A stretch of DNA of 64,000 nucleotides from Methylorubrum aminovorans (GTDB taxonomy: Bacteria; Pseudomonadota; Alphaproteobacteria; Rhizobiales; Beijerinckiaceae). The notes beneath the pieces were generated by a model. That model was not told where the DNA came from, searched no databases, and was given only the letters and a program-made list of their open reading frames with translations. The stretch lies in assembly GCF_022179725.1 (NCBI RefSeq), contig NZ_BPRC01000003.1:248001-312000 (forward strand). The letters run 5' to 3'. How positions within the stretch are numbered: the first letter of the stretch is position 1; each line of letters starts with the position of its first letter. Positions 1 through 8,730 of this stretch are shown piece after piece. Both the position numbers and the translations under genes were made by a program.

Positions 1-374
1 GCGCCGTCGCCGATCTGCGGCAGGAGATGTTCGGGCCGATCCTGCACGTGGTCCGCTACCCGGCAAACAGCCTCACCCGCGTCATTGAGGAGATCCGGGC
101 CGGCGGCTACGGACTCACGCTCGGAATCCACTCGCGCATCGAGGAGGCGGCGGAGCGGATCGCCGAGGCCCTGCCGCACGGCAACGTCTACGTGAATCGC
201 AACATGATCGGCGCCGTGGTGGGGAGCCAGCCCTTCGGCGGCACGGGCCTGTCGGGCACCGGCCCGAAGGCCGGCGGCCCGCATTATCTCTTCCGCTTCA
301 CCACCGAACGGACGCTGACCGTCAACACCGCGGCGGCGGGCGGCAGCGTCGGGCTCATCACCCTCGACGGGTGA
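1..374 (+). CDS. putA: PutA C-terminus (proline dehydrogenase / P5C dehydrogenase), 5' truncated by window
   Basis: This is the C-terminal end of a bifunctional proline utilisation protein, which oxidises proline to glutamate through pyrroline-5-carboxylate. The visible part is the last ~120 residues of the aldehyde-dehydrogenase (P5C dehydrogenase) domain. It shows the NVYVNRN segment, the conserved QPFGGTGLSGTGPKAGG stretch near residue 72 of the visible part, and a short tail ending LITLDG. That QPFGGxGxSGTGPKAGG pattern is characteristic of PutA-type P5C dehydrogenases rather than of stand-alone aldehyde dehydrogenases. The start of the gene, the PRODH domain and the catalytic cysteine are upstream of the window. 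The frame is open from the first bases. Confidence 0.85.
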   Translation, partial: AVADLRQEMFGPILHVVRYPANSLTRVIEEIRAGGYGLTLGIHSRIEEAAERIAEALPHGNVYVNRNMIGAVVGSQPFGGTGLSGTGPKAGGPHYLFRFTTERTLTVNTAAAGGSVGLITLDG

Positions 375-378
375 GGCT

Positions 379-621
379 TCAGTCTTCCACGACCCGCGCC
401 ACCGGACGGTCGTTGCCCTGCGCGGTCTCGTCGTGCCACTGCCCACGGCCGTCCTGATAGCGTATTCCCTCGGTCGAGCCCGGCACCTGCTGCTCGGCCG
501 CCGCCGCCTGCGCGGCCTGAAGCGCCTCCTCCCGGCTCGGGAAGGGCTCGGAGAAGACGTCGCCGACCTTGTAGGCGAAGCCGCCATCGTGCTCGACGAT
601 GTGGTAGGTCACTTCGGTCAT
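379..621 (-). CDS. Small DUF2188-like protein
   Basis: An 80-residue protein converging on putA with only 4 bases between the stop codons. It starts MTEVTYHIVEHDGGFAYKVG and continues with FSEPFPSREEALQAA, which is the pattern of DUF2188-type small proteins: a beta strand pair with a 'DGGWAYK' core followed by a short helix carrying an Ala-rich run. Function unknown. The product is small, soluble, without signal peptide. The family is common in alphaproteobacteria and is usually encoded alone. I assign it to the family from the pattern, not from a search. Confidence 0.7.
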   Translation of the reverse strand: MTEVTYHIVEHDGGFAYKVGDVFSEPFPSREEALQAAQAAAAEQQVPGSTEGIRYQDGRGQWHDETAQGNDRPVARVVED

Positions 622-711
622 CGCGAAAGATCCCGTTCGTTTCCGGCGCGCATTCCCCGCGCGATCTGGAGCCCGAACCGATTGAGATGCCGGAGGTTCC
701 GCCTCGCGGCC

Positions 712-939
712 TCAATGCCGTGTCGGCGCCCGGCGCGGAATCCGCGCGACCGCAGCCTCGCAGCCGGCGATCAGCGAGCCGCGCACATCGTCCGGATCGA
801 AGCCGACGCCGTCGGGGAAGGCGACGACATGCGCCTGCGCGCTGTCTACCGGCCGGATGCGGGCGACCCACCCGTCCGGCGTTCGCTCGAAGCTCACCTC
901 GTAGACGATGCCGTCCTGTTCGAAGCTGTGCGGTTCCAT
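712..939 (-). CDS. Small hypothetical protein (75 aa)
   Basis: I do not recognise a named family. The start chosen is the ATG giving MEPHSFEQDGIVYEVSFERT; an upstream in-frame start at 972 would add 11 residues of low-information sequence. The product has alternating charged and hydrophobic residues typical of a small beta-rich cytoplasmic protein (YEVSFERTPDGWVARI, then AHVVAFPDGVGF) and ends with a basic tail. It lies on the same strand as the DUF2188-like gene, 90 bases upstream of it, so the two could be co-transcribed. No signal peptide or membrane segment. Confidence 0.55.
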   Translation of the reverse strand: MEPHSFEQDGIVYEVSFERTPDGWVARIRPVDSAQAHVVAFPDGVGFDPDDVRGSLIAGCEAAVARIPRRAPTRH

Positions 940-1049
940 CGCTCGATCCCTGGCCCGGCTCTCCGGCCGCAATGATGACGCGGCTCGGTGGCATGTGGGG
1001 ACGCGCCCCGTTCAGGCGCGAGTCGCCACCGATCGGAATCTCACCGCCG

Positions 1050-1274
1050 ATGCGTCTGAGCACCGTCTTCGCTGTTGTTGGCCTCTGCCTCGCGGCTTCG
1101 CCCGCCCCGGCCCAGGGCGTGCCGCCAAACCCGTTTGCGTCGAACTACCCGTCTGCGCCGCCGCGCGCCGTGGAGCGGGACGGGCGCCTTCCGGCGCCGC
1201 GTGCCCGGCGCCCGCTGCCGTCGGAACGGGTCGGGCGAGGCCTGCTGCCGCCGGCCGACAATCCGGGGCGTTGA
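1050..1274 (+). CDS. Small secreted Pro/Arg-rich protein
   Basis: A 74-residue product beginning MRLSTVFAVVGLCLAASPAPAQG: basic start, hydrophobic core and an A-x-A-type signal peptidase site around residue 21. The mature part is short and low in complexity, rich in Pro, Ala and Arg (PPNPFASNYPSAPPRAVE). No enzymatic motif. Alphaproteobacterial genomes carry many such small exported proteins of unknown role. Evidence for coding is the clean signal peptide; against it is the low complexity and the lack of a clear ribosome-binding site. The start was chosen because it is the one that places the signal peptide at the N-terminus. Confidence 0.45.
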   Translation: MRLSTVFAVVGLCLAASPAPAQGVPPNPFASNYPSAPPRAVERDGRLPAPRARRPLPSERVGRGLLPPADNPGR

Positions 1275-1302
1275 GCGCGAGAGACGGTGAAGGGATTCGG
1301 CA

Positions 1303-1869
1303 TCAAGCCTGCCCCAGCTCCGCGACGATCGCGCTGACGATGCGCGGGTCGCTGGGATCGACCTGGGTCGCGAAGGCGGCGCGCAGGGTGCCGTCGCGGC
1401 CGATCAGATATTTATGGAAGTTCCATTGCGGGCTCTGCCCCGGCTTCTGCTCGGCCGCCCAGCGGTAGAAGGGATGCGCGGCAGGCCCCCGGACATGGGT
1501 CTTGTCGGTGACGGGGAAGGTGACGCCATGGTTCTTTCGCGCGGCGTCCGCGATCGCCGTTCCGTCGAGGGGCTCCTGGTTGCCGAAATCGGGGGAGGGC
1601 ACTGCGATCACCGTCAGGCCGCGCTCGCCAAACCGGGTCCAGAGGCCCTGAAGGCCGGCAAATTGCGGGGCGTAGCCGCAGGCGGTGGCGGTGTTGACGA
1701 CGAGCACCGGCTTGCCGGCATAGGCCGCGAGCGGAAGGCTCCCACCCTCCGGCTTGTCAAAGGCGAAGGCGGCGGCCGGCCCAGCCTCGGTGGCATGGGC
1801 GTCGGTCGTTGCGCGGCCCGCCGCGAGAACGGCGAGCAAGGCGAGGCAGTCGCGGCGGCGAATCGTCAT
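1303..1869 (-). CDS. Exported glutathione peroxidase family protein
   Basis: A 188-residue thiol peroxidase of the glutathione peroxidase family, which reduces hydrogen peroxide and organic hydroperoxides. The start gives MTIRRRDCLALLAVLAAGRA, an N-region with three arginines and a hydrophobic core, so export through Sec or Tat is likely. The catalytic region is VVNTATACGYAPQF (family consensus VNVASxCGxTxQY), so the peroxidatic residue is Cys, not selenocysteine. The C-terminal WNFHKYLIGRDG segment supplies the family's Trp-Asn pair. Length fits the family plus a leader. It is followed by ~90 bases and then the divergent-type gap to the receiver-like gene on the same strand. The open frame continues upstream to 2334 but that part has no family similarity. 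Confidence 0.85.
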   Translation of the reverse strand: MTIRRRDCLALLAVLAAGRATTDAHATEAGPAAAFAFDKPEGGSLPLAAYAGKPVLVVNTATACGYAPQFAGLQGLWTRFGERGLTVIAVPSPDFGNQEPLDGTAIADAARKNHGVTFPVTDKTHVRGPAAHPFYRWAAEQKPGQSPQWNFHKYLIGRDGTLRAAFATQVDPSDPRIVSAIVAELGQA

Positions 1870-1961
1870 GGCGTTGAATCCTCCGCCCCGGAGGCTGCCA
1901 CAAGCGGCCGTCCACGGGGTACGAGCCCGATCGTCGCGGATTTGAAGCGGCGAAGCGCGTC

Positions 1962-2429
1962 TCAGATGGCGCGGGCGGCCAGCGCCTCGCGCACCGAGGA
2001 GGCCACCGCCTCCTCGTTCGGGCTGGACACTAGCAGCGCGTCCGCCGGCACGAGGTCGGCGCAATCGCGGACGGCCGAGTCGCAGGCGACGACGATGCCG
2101 AGGTTCGGGCGCAAGGCCCGCGCCTCCGCGGCGAGTTCGCTGAGCCCGAGAGAGCCGTGCAACTCGGCATCGGTCACGAGAACGTCGACCGGAAGTCCGA
2201 GCACGAGCACGGTGAGGGCATCGACGGCCGAATCGACCGTAATCGCGCTGTAGCCCGCGCGGCGGATCTGCCCGTTGATTTCGTCGCGCCACTGCTTGCG
2301 GCGCCCCGCGATCAGCACTTGGACGCCGTAGCAACTGCGCGGCGCGCCGCTTGCCCCGATCGGGCCCTCCGCACGGACGGAAGCCTGGGTGATGGTCGCG
2401 TCCTCACGATCTTGGGTGCGCTGCATCAT
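1962..2429 (-). CDS. Stand-alone degenerate response-regulator receiver
   Basis: A 155-residue protein with a ~35-residue N-terminal extension followed by one receiver (REC) fold and no output domain. The order is: strand VLIAG, helix, the segment VDVLVTDAEL carrying the phospho-acceptor-type Asp, then LGIVVACDS and ADALLVSSPN. Compared with canonical receivers, the acidic pair after strand 1 is replaced (IAGRR instead of VDDD/E), the switch Thr/Ser after strand 4 is Ala/Cys, and the conserved Lys-Pro is Ser-Pro. It is therefore probably a pseudo-receiver that retains only the Asp. Two adjacent ATG codons are available at the start. It is divergent from argJ across a 417-base gap. Confidence 0.7.
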   Translation of the reverse strand: MMQRTQDREDATITQASVRAEGPIGASGAPRSCYGVQVLIAGRRKQWRDEINGQIRRAGYSAITVDSAVDALTVLVLGLPVDVLVTDAELHGSLGLSELAAEARALRPNLGIVVACDSAVRDCADLVPADALLVSSPNEEAVASSVREALAARAI

Positions 2430-2846
2430 TCTAGGTTACGCAGATCGCACAATGCATACAAGCGCCGGTCAGCGATCAGCCCCCCGATGCGCCGCCCGGG
2501 ACGCACCTCCAAGACTCGTTGAGACCGGTCGTCATCCTGTAAATTGCAAGTTGTGCGGCGAGTGCCCCGCGTCTTGAACTTGCCGGAAGCATGCCTGCCC
2601 TTGGTGGATGCCGGTCCGCGGAGGAGCGCATCAGGAAGGATTCCTGCGGTCGCCTGGGCGAGCGGCAGGGCTGTGGCGGCTTTCACCCGCGCGGGCCATG
2701 CTCCGCGAGTTGACGTGGCGCTTTACGGGCGCAAGACAGCGGCCCGCGACCTTGAGCTTCATGCCCGTGTCGCCTCCGCGTGCGAGGCCGCGCTTCCCGA
2801 CGCGGCCGAATGGGCGAGAACGGGTACAAGACGGAGCCGACGACCA
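2430..2846. other. Intergenic region between receiver-like gene and argJ
   Basis: No convincing gene. The frame of argJ stays open upstream to 2544 but that stretch has no similarity to the ArgJ N-terminus and no signal peptide. The region must hold the divergent promoters for the receiver-like gene and the argJ operon. I see no strong palindrome or terminator in it. Confidence 0.5.
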
Positions 2847-4091
2847 ATGTCATCCACCGAAATCTCCCCCCTGGCCCCGGCCGTGTCGCCCTCGCTGCCA
2901 GACATCGCGGGCGTGCGCCTCGCCACGGCGCAGGCCGGCATCCGCTACAAGAACCGCACCGACGTGCTCTACGTGGCTCTGGCCGAGGGGACGCAGGTTG
3001 CGGGCGTGTTCACCCGCTCGCGCTGCCCTTCGGCGCCGGTGGATTGGTGCCGCGACGCGCTGAAGGCCGGCAAGGGCGCGCGGGCGCTCGTGGTCAATTC
3101 GGGCAACGCCAATGCGTTCACCGGCTTGAAGGGCCGCGAGGCGGTGGCGCTGACCGCCGAGATCGCCGGCCGGGCCGCCTCCTGCGCCCCCGAGGCTGTG
3201 ATGATCGCCTCCACCGGCGTGATCGGCGAGCCGCTCGATGCTCGCAAGTTCGAGGGCGTGCTGGCCGATTGCGCCGCCCGCGCCGAGAGCGGCGCCGAGG
3301 CCTGGGCGCAGGCAGCCCATGCGATCATGACCACCGACACCTTTCCGAAGCTCGCCACCCGCCGGGTCGAGATCGACGGCGTGCCGGTGACGATCAACGG
3401 CATCGCCAAGGGCGCCGGCATGATCGCGCCCGACATGGCGACGATGCTCTCCTTCGCCTTCACCGACGCGGCGCTGCCGCAGGACGTGCTTCAGGCGCTT
3501 CTGAGCGAGGGCACCAAGACCTCGTTCAACTGCGTGACGGTGGACGGCGACACCTCCACCTCCGACACGCTGCTGCTCTTCGCCACCGGTGCTGCGGGCA
3601 ACGCGGCCGTCACCCGCGCCGACGATCCCCGGCTCGCCGGCTTTCGCGCCGCCCTCGACGACCTCCTGATCGAGCTGGCGCAGCTCGTCGCCCGCGACGG
3701 CGAGGGGGCCAACAAGCTCGTGACCGTCGAGGTCGAGGGTGCAGAGAGCGACGCATCCGCCCACCGCATCGCCATGTCGATCGCCAACTCACCGCTGGTG
3801 AAGACGGCGGTGGCCGGCGAGGATGCGAACTGGGGCCGCGTGGTGATGGCCGTGGGCAAGGCCGGCGAGCCCGCCGACCGCGACCGCCTGGCGATCTGGT
3901 TCGGCGACGTGCGTGTCGCGGTGCAGGGCGCCCGCGATCCCGATTACAGCGAGGAAGCGGCTAGCGCCGTGATGCGGCGGCCCGAGATCACCGTGCGCGT
4001 CGATCTCGGCCTCGGCCAGGGCCGCGCCCGCGTCTGGACCTGCGATCTCACCAAGGCCTACGTCGCCATCAACGGAGACTACCGCTCGTGA
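2847..4091 (+). CDS. argJ: ArgJ: glutamate N-acetyltransferase / N-acetylglutamate synthase
   Basis: ArgJ transfers the acetyl group from N-acetylornithine to glutamate in the cyclic arginine pathway; bifunctional forms also use acetyl-CoA. The protein is 414 residues, the usual length. It shows the N-terminal [18 protein letters not shown] and the conserved [14 protein letters not shown] segment. The self-cleavage region is [16 protein letters not shown] around residue 190-205, where the Thr of the ATM-L motif is the N-terminal nucleophile of the beta chain after autoproteolysis. The [21 protein letters not shown] block and the C-terminal [11 protein letters not shown] are also typical. The start at 2847 was chosen because the protein then begins [11 protein letters not shown] just ahead of the family core. 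The stop overlaps the next start by 4 bases. Confidence 0.95.
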   Translation: MSSTEISPLAPAVSPSLPDIAGVRLATAQAGIRYKNRTDVLYVALAEGTQVAGVFTRSRCPSAPVDWCRDALKAGKGARALVVNSGNANAFTGLKGREAVALTAEIAGRAASCAPEAVMIASTGVIGEPLDARKFEGVLADCAARAESGAEAWAQAAHAIMTTDTFPKLATRRVEIDGVPVTINGIAKGAGMIAPDMATMLSFAFTDAALPQDVLQALLSEGTKTSFNCVTVDGDTSTSDTLLLFATGAAGNAAVTRADDPRLAGFRAALDDLLIELAQLVARDGEGANKLVTVEVEGAESDASAHRIAMSIANSPLVKTAVAGEDANWGRVVMAVGKAGEPADRDRLAIWFGDVRVAVQGARDPDYSEEAASAVMRRPEITVRVDLGLGQGRARVWTCDLTKAYVAINGDYRS

Positions 4092-4810
4092 AGTCCTTCG
4101 CGCGCGCAAGCGCCCTCCTGCTTCTCGTCGTCGCGACTGTACCCGCCGCCGCCGATGACGAGCTGGGCCGCATCCGGGTGATCGGCCGCGCCTCGCAGGA
4201 GGTTGCGCCGGATTTCGCCTCCGTCGAGATCGGCGTGGAGAGCCGCGGCGCGACGCCGGCCGCCGCCCTCGATGCCGCGAGTCAGGCAGCGAAGGGCATC
4301 GTCGCGACGGCCAAGGAGATGGGTGTGGCGGAGGCCGATATCGGCACCTCCGCGATCACCCTGCAGCCGCGCATCAAGAACGTCCGCCAGTCCGACGGCA
4401 CGACCGCCGAGCGCGAGGACGGCTACCTTGCGAGCAACCGCGTGCGCGTGCGGCTGGCCGAGATGGGCAAGCTTGGCGAACTGATGCGGCGCACCCTCGA
4501 TTCCGGCGCCAACCGGATCCAGGGGATCAGCTTCGGCCTGCGCGACCCGGCGGCGGCGGAAGCCGCCGTACAGGTTGCCGCCGTGAAGGACGCGAAGGCA
4601 CAGGCCGAGCGCATCGCCGAGGCGACCGGCGTCAAGCTCGGCACGGTGATCTCGATCGACGCGCCCCCGCGGACCGAGTCGGCCCGGCCCATGCCCTACG
4701 CCATGGCGATGAAGGCGCCGGCCCCGCGCGGCCGCACCGCCGTGCCGGTGGAAGCCGGCTCGATCGAGACCTCGGCCGAAGTCGACGCCGTCTTCGCGAT
4801 CGGCCGATGA
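4088..4810 (+). CDS. Periplasmic SIMPL-domain (DUF541) protein
   Basis: A 240-residue exported protein. The GTG start at 4088 overlaps the argJ stop as GTGA and gives the signal peptide [22 protein letters not shown]. The mature part begins with [22 protein letters not shown], the signature first strand of the SIMPL (DUF541) family, and contains the duplicated alpha/beta repeats (residues ~30-190) usual for it. A member of this family from Brucella (BP26) forms ring-like periplasmic oligomers; the biochemical role is unknown. Its coupling to argJ and mutT by 4-base overlaps on both sides indicates one operon, but no functional link is evident. Confidence 0.85.
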   Translation: MKSFARASALLLLVVATVPAAADDELGRIRVIGRASQEVAPDFASVEIGVESRGATPAAALDAASQAAKGIVATAKEMGVAEADIGTSAITLQPRIKNVRQSDGTTAEREDGYLASNRVRVRLAEMGKLGELMRRTLDSGANRIQGISFGLRDPAAAEAAVQVAAVKDAKAQAERIAEATGVKLGTVISIDAPPRTESARPMPYAMAMKAPAPRGRTAVPVEAGSIETSAEVDAVFAIGR

Positions 4811-5223
4811 GCTTGCCCGTCAAGCTCGTCCTCGTCGTCGCCGCGGCTCTCGTCGACACGGATGGCCGGGTGCTGATGGCGCAGCGCCCGGAGGGCAAGG
4901 CGCTGGCCGGCCTCTGGGAGTTTCCCGGCGGAAAGATCGAGCCCGGCGAACGACCGGAGGAGACGCTGATCCGCGAACTCGCCGAGGAGCTCGGCATCGC
5001 CGTGAAGGAGCCCTGCCTCGCGCCGCTCACCTTCGCCAGCCACGCCTACCCGTATTTCCACCTGCTGATGCCGCTCTACATCTGCCGGCGCTGGGAAGGG
5101 GTTCCGCAATCACGCGAGGCGCAGGCGCTCCGCTGGGTGCGTCCGGGGGCCTTGCGCGACCTCCCGATGCCGCCGGCCGACCTGCCGCTGATCCCCTTCC
5201 TGATCGATCTGCTCGGACCCTGA
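4807..5223 (+). CDS. mutT: MutT-type Nudix hydrolase (8-oxo-dGTP diphosphatase)
   Basis: A 138-residue Nudix enzyme that most likely sanitises oxidised dGTP. The Nudix box is visible around residues 38-60: GGKIEPGERPEETLIREL followed by AEELGI, matching GX5EX7REUXEEXGU. The segment before it, GLWEFPGG, is typical of MutT. Length and the C-terminal LPMPPADLPLIPFL are as in alphaproteobacterial MutT, where the gene regularly follows argJ. The ATG overlaps the preceding stop as ATGA. A broader Nudix role cannot be excluded from sequence alone. Confidence 0.9.
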   Translation: MSLPVKLVLVVAAALVDTDGRVLMAQRPEGKALAGLWEFPGGKIEPGERPEETLIRELAEELGIAVKEPCLAPLTFASHAYPYFHLLMPLYICRRWEGVPQSREAQALRWVRPGALRDLPMPPADLPLIPFLIDLLGP

Positions 5224-5255
5224 CCGGGCCCGAGGGCGGAGGGGGGACGGACGCG

Positions 5256-6800
5256 ATGGCGCGACGGGCGAAGGCGGCGGTCGAGAGTGCGGCGTCTGCG
5301 AAGACGCCCGCGGAATCGAAGCCGCCCAAGAAATCCCGCAGCACCACGCCGACGGCGGAGAGTCTCGCGGCGCTCAGCCCGGAGCGGCTCATCGCCCTGA
5401 TCCTCGAAGAGGTCGGCCAGAGCGCCGCCTTCAAGAAGCGGGTGAGCGCCGCACTCGCCGCGCTTCAGGGGCCGGACCGCGTTGCCGCCCTGATCGACCG
5501 CCGCCTTTCGGCGCTGGAAAAGGCGCGCGGCTACATCGACTGGCAGAAGCGCAGGTCCTTTGCCGCCGATCTCGACGCCACGCTGGCGACCGTCCTCTCC
5601 GACCTGAAGCCGCTCGATTCCGAGATGGCCCTCGACCGGCTGCTGCGCTTCCTCCGCAGCGCCGATGTGACCCTGGAGCGCGTCGACGATTCCAGCGGGC
5701 AGGTACACGGCATCTACGAAGCCGCGGCGGAAGCCGCCGCCGGTCTCGCGGCGGAACTCCCGGCGCAAGCCGCGCTCGGCTTCGCGACCCGCGCCGTTGA
5801 GGGGCTCGACCGCGACGGTTTCGGCCTCGTCGGTGCGCTCCTGATCGATCTCCTGCCGAAGCTGCCGAAGGCGGCGCTCGAACCGCTCGATGCGCGGCTG
5901 GTCGAAGCCCTCGCCGCGCTGCCCGCCCACCCCAAGAAGAAGTCCGGCCCGGCCGCCTTCGAGATGGCCGGACAGGAATGGGAGCGCCGCTATCACCGCC
6001 TCAGCTTGAACCGTCTGCGTCAGGTCATTGCCGATGCCCGCGGTGACGCTGACGCCTTCATCGCCCTCGAACTCGAGATGTCGCCCGAGCGGCCCGACCG
6101 CGTCGCCGTGGCGGAGCGGCTGCTCGCTTCGGGCCGCGCCGCGGAAGCCCTCGACTGGATCCGCCGCGAGCAGAAGCGCGGCGTGGTGGTGATGACCCGC
6201 GAGGATCTGCTCGCCGGCGGCCACGATTCGCAGGGCCCGGAGCGCGAGCGCGAAGCCGTGGAGATCCGCATCCTCGACGCGCTGGGCCGCAAGGACGAGG
6301 CGCAGGGACTGCGTTGGACGCGCTTCGAGAAGAGCCTCGATCCGCAGGCCCTGCGCGACTACCTCGCCCGCCTGCCGGATTTCGAGGACGAGGAGGCGCT
6401 GGAGCGCGCCTTCGCCCATGCCGCGAGCCTCAAGGATCCGCATGGCGGCCTCTACTTCCTGGTGCGCTGGCCGAACCTGGACCGCGCCGCGCGGCTGGTG
6501 CTCGACCGGCGCAGCGAGTGGTCGGGCCGGATCTGGGAATTGCTCGCGCCGGCCGCCGAGGCGCTGGAGCCGGACCATCCGCTGGCGGCGAGCGTGCTCT
6601 ACCGCGCACTCATCGACGACATCCTCGATCGCGGCCGCTCGCCCGCCTACGGCCACGGCGCCCGTCACCTGACACGCCTCGGCGAATTGGCGCGGGAACT
6701 GGCGCCGGGCGACCTCGCGCCGAGCCACGCGGATTACGTGGCGCAGCTTCGCAAGGCGCACGGGCGCAAGAGCGGGTTCTGGTCCCAACTGGCGGGGTGA
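5256..6800 (+). CDS. DUF6880 family hypothetical protein
   Basis: A 514-residue cytoplasmic protein resembling DUF6880. The first ~40 residues are Ala/Lys/Ser-rich and probably disordered. The rest is almost all helical, with TPR-like spacing (YHRLSLNRLRQVIADARGD, then AERLLASGRAAEALDWI) and a C-terminal YGHGARHLTRLGELA-type segment. No catalytic motif is seen. It follows mutT after 33 bases and could be the last gene of that transcript. Function unknown. The family assignment is from memory of the repeat pattern. Confidence 0.75.
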   Translation: MARRAKAAVESAASAKTPAESKPPKKSRSTTPTAESLAALSPERLIALILEEVGQSAAFKKRVSAALAALQGPDRVAALIDRRLSALEKARGYIDWQKRRSFAADLDATLATVLSDLKPLDSEMALDRLLRFLRSADVTLERVDDSSGQVHGIYEAAAEAAAGLAAELPAQAALGFATRAVEGLDRDGFGLVGALLIDLLPKLPKAALEPLDARLVEALAALPAHPKKKSGPAAFEMAGQEWERRYHRLSLNRLRQVIADARGDADAFIALELEMSPERPDRVAVAERLLASGRAAEALDWIRREQKRGVVVMTREDLLAGGHDSQGPEREREAVEIRILDALGRKDEAQGLRWTRFEKSLDPQALRDYLARLPDFEDEEALERAFAHAASLKDPHGGLYFLVRWPNLDRAARLVLDRRSEWSGRIWELLAPAAEALEPDHPLAASVLYRALIDDILDRGRSPAYGHGARHLTRLGELARELAPGDLAPSHADYVAQLRKAHGRKSGFWSQLAG

Positions 6801-6844
6801 GACCCAATCCGGTTGATCGCTTCGGTTTCTGCCCGGCGGCGTCC

Positions 6845-6927
6845 TCGCGAGGCGAAGCCGAAGCGATCCAGATCTCGACATCTTCGGAAAGTGCGGAGCC
6901 CTGGATTGCCACGGCTTCGCCTCGCAA
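6845..6927. repeat. REP-like intergenic palindrome, copy 1
   Basis: Two imperfect inverted arms. The left arm (6845-6871) reads as GCGAGGCGAAGCCGAAGCGA then TCCAG. The right arm (6901-6927) begins CTGGATTGCCACGGCTTCGC and continues CTCGCAA. About 22 of 27 positions pair. The same arms recur at 19848-19925, so this is a dispersed family. It sits between two convergent genes, as REP-like elements usually do. Confidence 0.7.
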
Positions 6928-7030
6928 TGACGAAGAGACACCGAAGCGATCAAGCGGAAACCGTATCAGACCGAAGCCGATTGAGGGCCTCGGTGTCGCC
7001 TCCGCCATGGCGAGGAGATCGAGCCGAGCC

Positions 7031-7387
7031 CTACGACTCGATCGCTTCGACCCGGTCCGGATAGAATGCGACATGGCCGCGGATGCGAGCGACTGCCGGA
7101 AACGGATTCTCGTAGGACCACGCTGCCGCCGCGCTGGACGGTCCGCCGGCCGAGAGATCGAAATAGAAGGCCTCGCCCTTGTAGGGACAGAAGCTCCGCC
7201 GCGGATTGGGGACGAGCACGCCCGCGGCGAGATCTTCGCGGGGAATGTACAGAACGGGCGCGTAACCGGCTTCCCGCAGTTCCAGCGCCCGCCGTGTCTC
7301 GGCAATCACGCGCCCTTCGCGCCGAACCCGGACGGGACCGGGATGGGGCGTGATGGTGATCGGATGGGCGGGGCCGGGCTCCTTCAT
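7031..7387 (-). CDS. DUF427 domain protein
   Basis: A 118-residue protein of the DUF427 family, small beta-barrel proteins of unknown biochemical role. The start giving MKEPGPAHPITITPHPGPVR overlaps the upstream methyltransferase stop by 4 bases (ATGA), which decides it against the longer frame. Typical segments are PVLYIPREDL, CPYKGEAFYFDL (family pattern 'CPYKG.A.Y') and AWSYENPFPA with HVAFYPDRV near the end. The 4-base overlap means translation coupled to the methyltransferase, suggesting a shared process. Confidence 0.85.
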   Translation of the reverse strand: MKEPGPAHPITITPHPGPVRVRREGRVIAETRRALELREAGYAPVLYIPREDLAAGVLVPNPRRSFCPYKGEAFYFDLSAGGPSSAAAAWSYENPFPAVARIRGHVAFYPDRVEAIES

Positions 7388-8277
7388 GACGTCTCCCCAT
7401 CGACTGGCAGCCGGTGCTCGGCAGCGCCGAGGGCGTCGGCAAGCCGCGTCTTCGCGCTGCCGGGCCGCAGCGGCTTCTGCTGGCTCTCGTGCGGCGCCCA
7501 GCCGGACAGCCACAGGATCTCGAAGGTCGCCCGCAGCCGTCCATCGGGATCGGAGAAGCGCTCGGCGTAGATCGCGGCGGCCCGCATCAGCGTCGCCCGC
7601 CGCAGCGGCGTGCGGCGGCGATCGTGCAGGGCGTTGGCTAGGCCCATGGCGCGCAGGTCGCGCATCAGCGAGAAGGGGTCGCCGTAGCGGACGGTGACCG
7701 TGTCGGCATCCACCACTGGCAAGGCGAACCCCGCCCTCTGGAGTAGGCCGCCGAGGTCGCGCAATTCGGCGAAGGGGGCCACGCGTGGACTCACGCCGCC
7801 CTCCGTCTCGCTCTCAGCCTGGAGGAAGGCTTGGCGCAGCTCGGTGAGTGTCGCGCCGCCAAGGAGCCCGGCGAGCAGAAGGCCGTCGGGCTTGAGCGCC
7901 CGACGCAGTTGCAGCAGAGCGCCGGGCAGATCGTTGACGTGCTGAAGCGAGAGCGCCGACACGGCGAGATCGAACCCGGCGCCTGCGCCGAACGGCAGCA
8001 ATTCGGGATCACCGACCACCGATCCGCCCGGTTCGGCGGTGGGGCTGAGGCGGATCATCCGCCCGACCCGGCCGCTCGCCCGCAGCCGTTCCGTCAGCGC
8101 TGGCACAGGCGTGCCGAGATCGAGGCCGAGGGTGAAGGAGCGCGTCACCGCCGCGAGACGATCCTCCAGATCTTCTGCGACCCGTTCCACGAGGAAGCCG
8201 GCATAACCCGCCTCCCGCGCACGCGCGATGCGACTGCGGATCAGAGCGGGATCAAACAGGGGAGGTGACTCGTTCAT
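7384..8277 (-). CDS. SAM-dependent methyltransferase, BioC/NDUFAF5-like
   Basis: A 297-residue class I methyltransferase. The start MNESPPLFDPALIRSRIARA was chosen because it matches the start pattern of this alphaproteobacterial family (FDR..lr.rR.RA); the frame is open 15 codons further upstream. The fold is visible as LGLDLGTPVPALTERL (motif I), GDPELLPFGAGAGFDLAVSALSLQHVNDLP (motifs II-III) and ALKPDGLLLAGLLGG. It resembles the NDUFAF5 type, which in mitochondria hydroxylates a complex I subunit, and BioC, which methylates malonyl-ACP in biotin synthesis; the sequence alone does not decide. A DUF427 gene is coupled directly downstream. Confidence 0.8.
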   Translation of the reverse strand: MNESPPLFDPALIRSRIARAREAGYAGFLVERVAEDLEDRLAAVTRSFTLGLDLGTPVPALTERLRASGRVGRMIRLSPTAEPGGSVVGDPELLPFGAGAGFDLAVSALSLQHVNDLPGALLQLRRALKPDGLLLAGLLGGATLTELRQAFLQAESETEGGVSPRVAPFAELRDLGGLLQRAGFALPVVDADTVTVRYGDPFSLMRDLRAMGLANALHDRRRTPLRRATLMRAAAIYAERFSDPDGRLRATFEILWLSGWAPHESQQKPLRPGSAKTRLADALGAAEHRLPVDGETS

Positions 8278-8473
8278 CGGATAGGCAGATGGGGCTTCGA
8301 GCGCGCTGCGGCCAGGGCACATTCCCGGTCCGGACCGCGCGCCGAGATGGCTCCGTCACACGGGAATGGAGCGGTTTCGTCAACCGGTCGGACGCGCGAT
8401 CCTTCGGCGGCGAAATGACCCGGAACGGAATCGAGGCCTTTCCGTTTTTGCTCGTCGATCGAGGAGGTTGAAG

Positions 8474-8701
8474 ATGACACGGATCCTGATCCGCGCCGCG
8501 CTGATCCTTGCCGCCGTCGCCATGGCCGGCGCGGCGGAAGCGAAGGGCTGCCTGAAGGGCGCCGCGGTGGGCGGAATTGCGGGGCACATGGCCGGACATG
8601 GCGTCGTCGGTGCCGCTGCGGGATGCGCCATCGGACGCCACGAGGCGAACAAGAAAGACAAGGCGGCGCGGCAGAGCGACCAAGTCACCCCGGTGCGCTG
8701 A
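8474..8701 (+). CDS. Small exported glycine-zipper-like protein
   Basis: A 75-residue protein with a clear ribosome-binding site (GAGGAGG at 8461) and signal peptide MTRILIRAALILAAVAMAGAAEA. The mature part is KGCLKGAAVGGIAGHMAGHG then VVGAAAGCAIGRHEANKK: two cysteines flanking a run of Gly/Ala with the spacing of a glycine zipper, followed by a charged tail. This is common among small alphaproteobacterial envelope proteins. Role unknown; membrane-associating or surface-coating functions have been suggested for such sequences. Confidence 0.75.
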   Translation: MTRILIRAALILAAVAMAGAAEAKGCLKGAAVGGIAGHMAGHGVVGAAAGCAIGRHEANKKDKAARQSDQVTPVR

Positions 8702-8730
8702 CGGCGCCCTCTCGAACCGCTCGACCGCGG

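Noticed and set aside
5076..6953. 625-codon open frame opposite the DUF6880 gene
   Set aside because: Antisense shadow caused by high GC; no start context and no domain.
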